Assembly (NCBI GenBank): GCA_026413225.1
Contig: CM048552.1
Coordinates: 164,126,053 to 164,190,052 of the forward strand
DNA: 64,000 nt
From: Otis tarda
Taxonomy: Eukaryota > Chordata > Aves > Otidiformes > Otididae
Reading direction: 5' to 3'
A program made the translations under genes and the position numbers. The notes below the pieces were generated by a model. It saw only the letters and a program-made list of their open reading frames with translations, searched no databases and was not told where the DNA came from. Of the stretch, positions 63,236-64,000 are shown piece after piece (position 1 is the stretch's first letter; every line of letters starts with the position of its first letter).

Positions 63236-63640
63236 ATTCCTAGGCACTTGCTCACTTCTACCTTTGTGTAAGTTGAAAAAAATTTTACTGCTTTAATAGC
63301 CCGAATGCCAGTGATTGTTTCAAAAGCCACAGCTATTTCAGAACCTGTTTTGCCTTTTATAAAAATGGTCTAGGCATACTTAAGCAAAATGTCTATCACT
63401 ATTAAGATGTGTATAACATCATCATTGTGTTTGGAAAACTTGCAAATCCAGTAAGTCTGCCTGCCATTGTGCATCCGTCTCTGCCATGATAACCTAGGGG
63501 TTTTTTAAGTGCTTTTTTTTTGCAGCTTTGTCTAAACTATAAGCATCCTGGTTTGCAAATCAGATTGCCACTTGGCTTCTGTTCAGATTGGCAATCCACC
63601 TTTAGGAAGGGGATTTATACCCAAAGCTTCCAACCTCCCT
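63236..63640 (-). pseudogene. Integrase relic, Polinton/Maverick-type (DDE core)
   Basis: The minus strand translates as the N-terminal half of a retroviral-type DDE integrase. Frame 63580-63424 contains FANQDAYSLDKAAKKKH and then DAQWQADLLDLQ (WQADLLDLQ encoded 63466-63440), with a TGA and a TAG inside. After a frameshift, frame 63414-63250 contains HILIVIDILLKYA, a TAG, then KGKTGSEIAVAFETI and KFFSTYT. The W-x-A-D-L motif, the hydrophobic-VID strand, the KTG...AFE helix and the later FSTY are features I associate with integrases of Polinton/Maverick elements and related DNA transposons and viruses. The segment that should hold the second catalytic Asp is deleted and the Glu region is not recognisable. 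It is a fossil without activity. A retroviral integrase is the main alternative. Confidence 0.6.
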
Positions 63641-63787
63641 AGAAGTACAATGTATCTCTGTCCTTGAGTGGTACATAGAGCTGTCTGCAGGAGCAGGTAG
63701 AAGTACTGTTGAGGGTGGGACTGGGTAAAAGTGTTCCCTATAGTATTGTTAAAGGACAAACTCAAGCAGAGTAAACTATGCCCTATT

Positions 63788-63947
63788 ACATAGTTTGTTA
63801 TTACTTGTCACGATGAGGAAGTTCTTATTCCCATTCTCATCTGTGTCTGGTTCCTCGAGCACAGTGCGATTAGTGTTACAGGCTTTGCTTAAAATTGGGG
63901 AGGGTCAGCATCGATAGGCAGATACAGCATGTAATAACAAACCATGT
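63788..63947. repeat. 17-bp inverted repeat around a 126-bp spacer
   Basis: The arm ACATAGTTTGTTATTAC (63788-63804) pairs with GTAATAACAAACCATGT (63931-63947), 16 of 17 positions complementary. The right arm abuts the start of the edge LTR. It could be a small hairpin element or a chance pair. Confidence 0.6.
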
Positions 63948-64000
63948 GTTGCAGCTTAACAGCAGCCAGCAACTAAGCACCATAGAGTCACTTGTTCACT
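63947..64000 (-). mobile_element. Edge of an ERV LTR, cut by the window end
   Basis: The plus strand reads TGTTGCAGCTTAACAGCAGC and continues CAGCAACTAAGCACCATAGA, which matches the terminal (U5) block of a common avian ERVL-type LTR. The remainder lies outside the window, so length, duplication and any attached provirus cannot be judged. Confidence 0.7.

Overview
The window is non-coding, AT-rich vertebrate DNA and almost certainly avian. The main evidence is a set of CR1 LINEs that end in the bird-typical tandem octamer ATTCTATG, together with LTR families (TG...CA ends, 5-bp target duplications) that I recognise as common in bird genomes. I found no convincing host protein-coding exon, no tRNA or rRNA, and no CRISPR or bacterial feature. 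The open reading frames that exist are LINE or LTR relics, their antisense shadows, or chance frames. It reads as a gene-poor, repeat-rich interval; I cannot name the species or chromosome.

Layout. 0-3.3 kb: a solo LTR (46-1206) followed by a 1.8-kb CR1 on the minus strand. 3.3-11.6 kb: mostly unique AT-rich DNA with a very old CR1 fossil (about 5.6-7.0 kb) and a candidate decayed LTR (about 9.0-9.75 kb). 11.6-16.6 kb: a 295-bp internally deleted LTR, a rearranged CR1 and a decayed LTR. 18.7-24.3 kb: three CR1 copies on the plus strand, the first with a nearly open reverse-transcriptase frame. 24.6-30.2 kb: two solo LTRs of the same family as the first, facing opposite ways. 32.5-37.5 kb: an ancient LINE fossil, a nearly complete old CR1 with endonuclease and reverse-transcriptase remains, a younger CR1 nested inside it, and a probable further LTR. 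37.5-51.9 kb: a long stretch with only simple repeats and one CR1 tail. 51.9-55.1 kb: two CR1 copies and the fourth solo LTR. 55-64 kb: unique DNA, one CR1, a perfect 73-bp dispersed repeat and, at the right edge, a fragment that translates as an integrase of the Polinton/Maverick type, next to the edge of another LTR.

The four solo LTRs at 46, 24572, 29095 and 53994 form one family of about 1.13-1.16 kb. Each has TG...CA ends and a 5-bp target duplication (perfect in three, four of five matching in one), a CCAAT box, a TATTTAAG TATA box and an AATAAA signal. The TATA box and the poly(A) signal lie about 770 bp apart, so the R region is unusually long. A 49-codon ATG frame inside R is intact in three of the four copies.

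The elements do not work together as a pathway. The window is a record of successive insertions: ancient CR1 fossils, then the CR1 at 33.3-36.3 kb, then young CR1 copies and LTRs. The most unusual item is the integrase relic at 63.24-63.58 kb.
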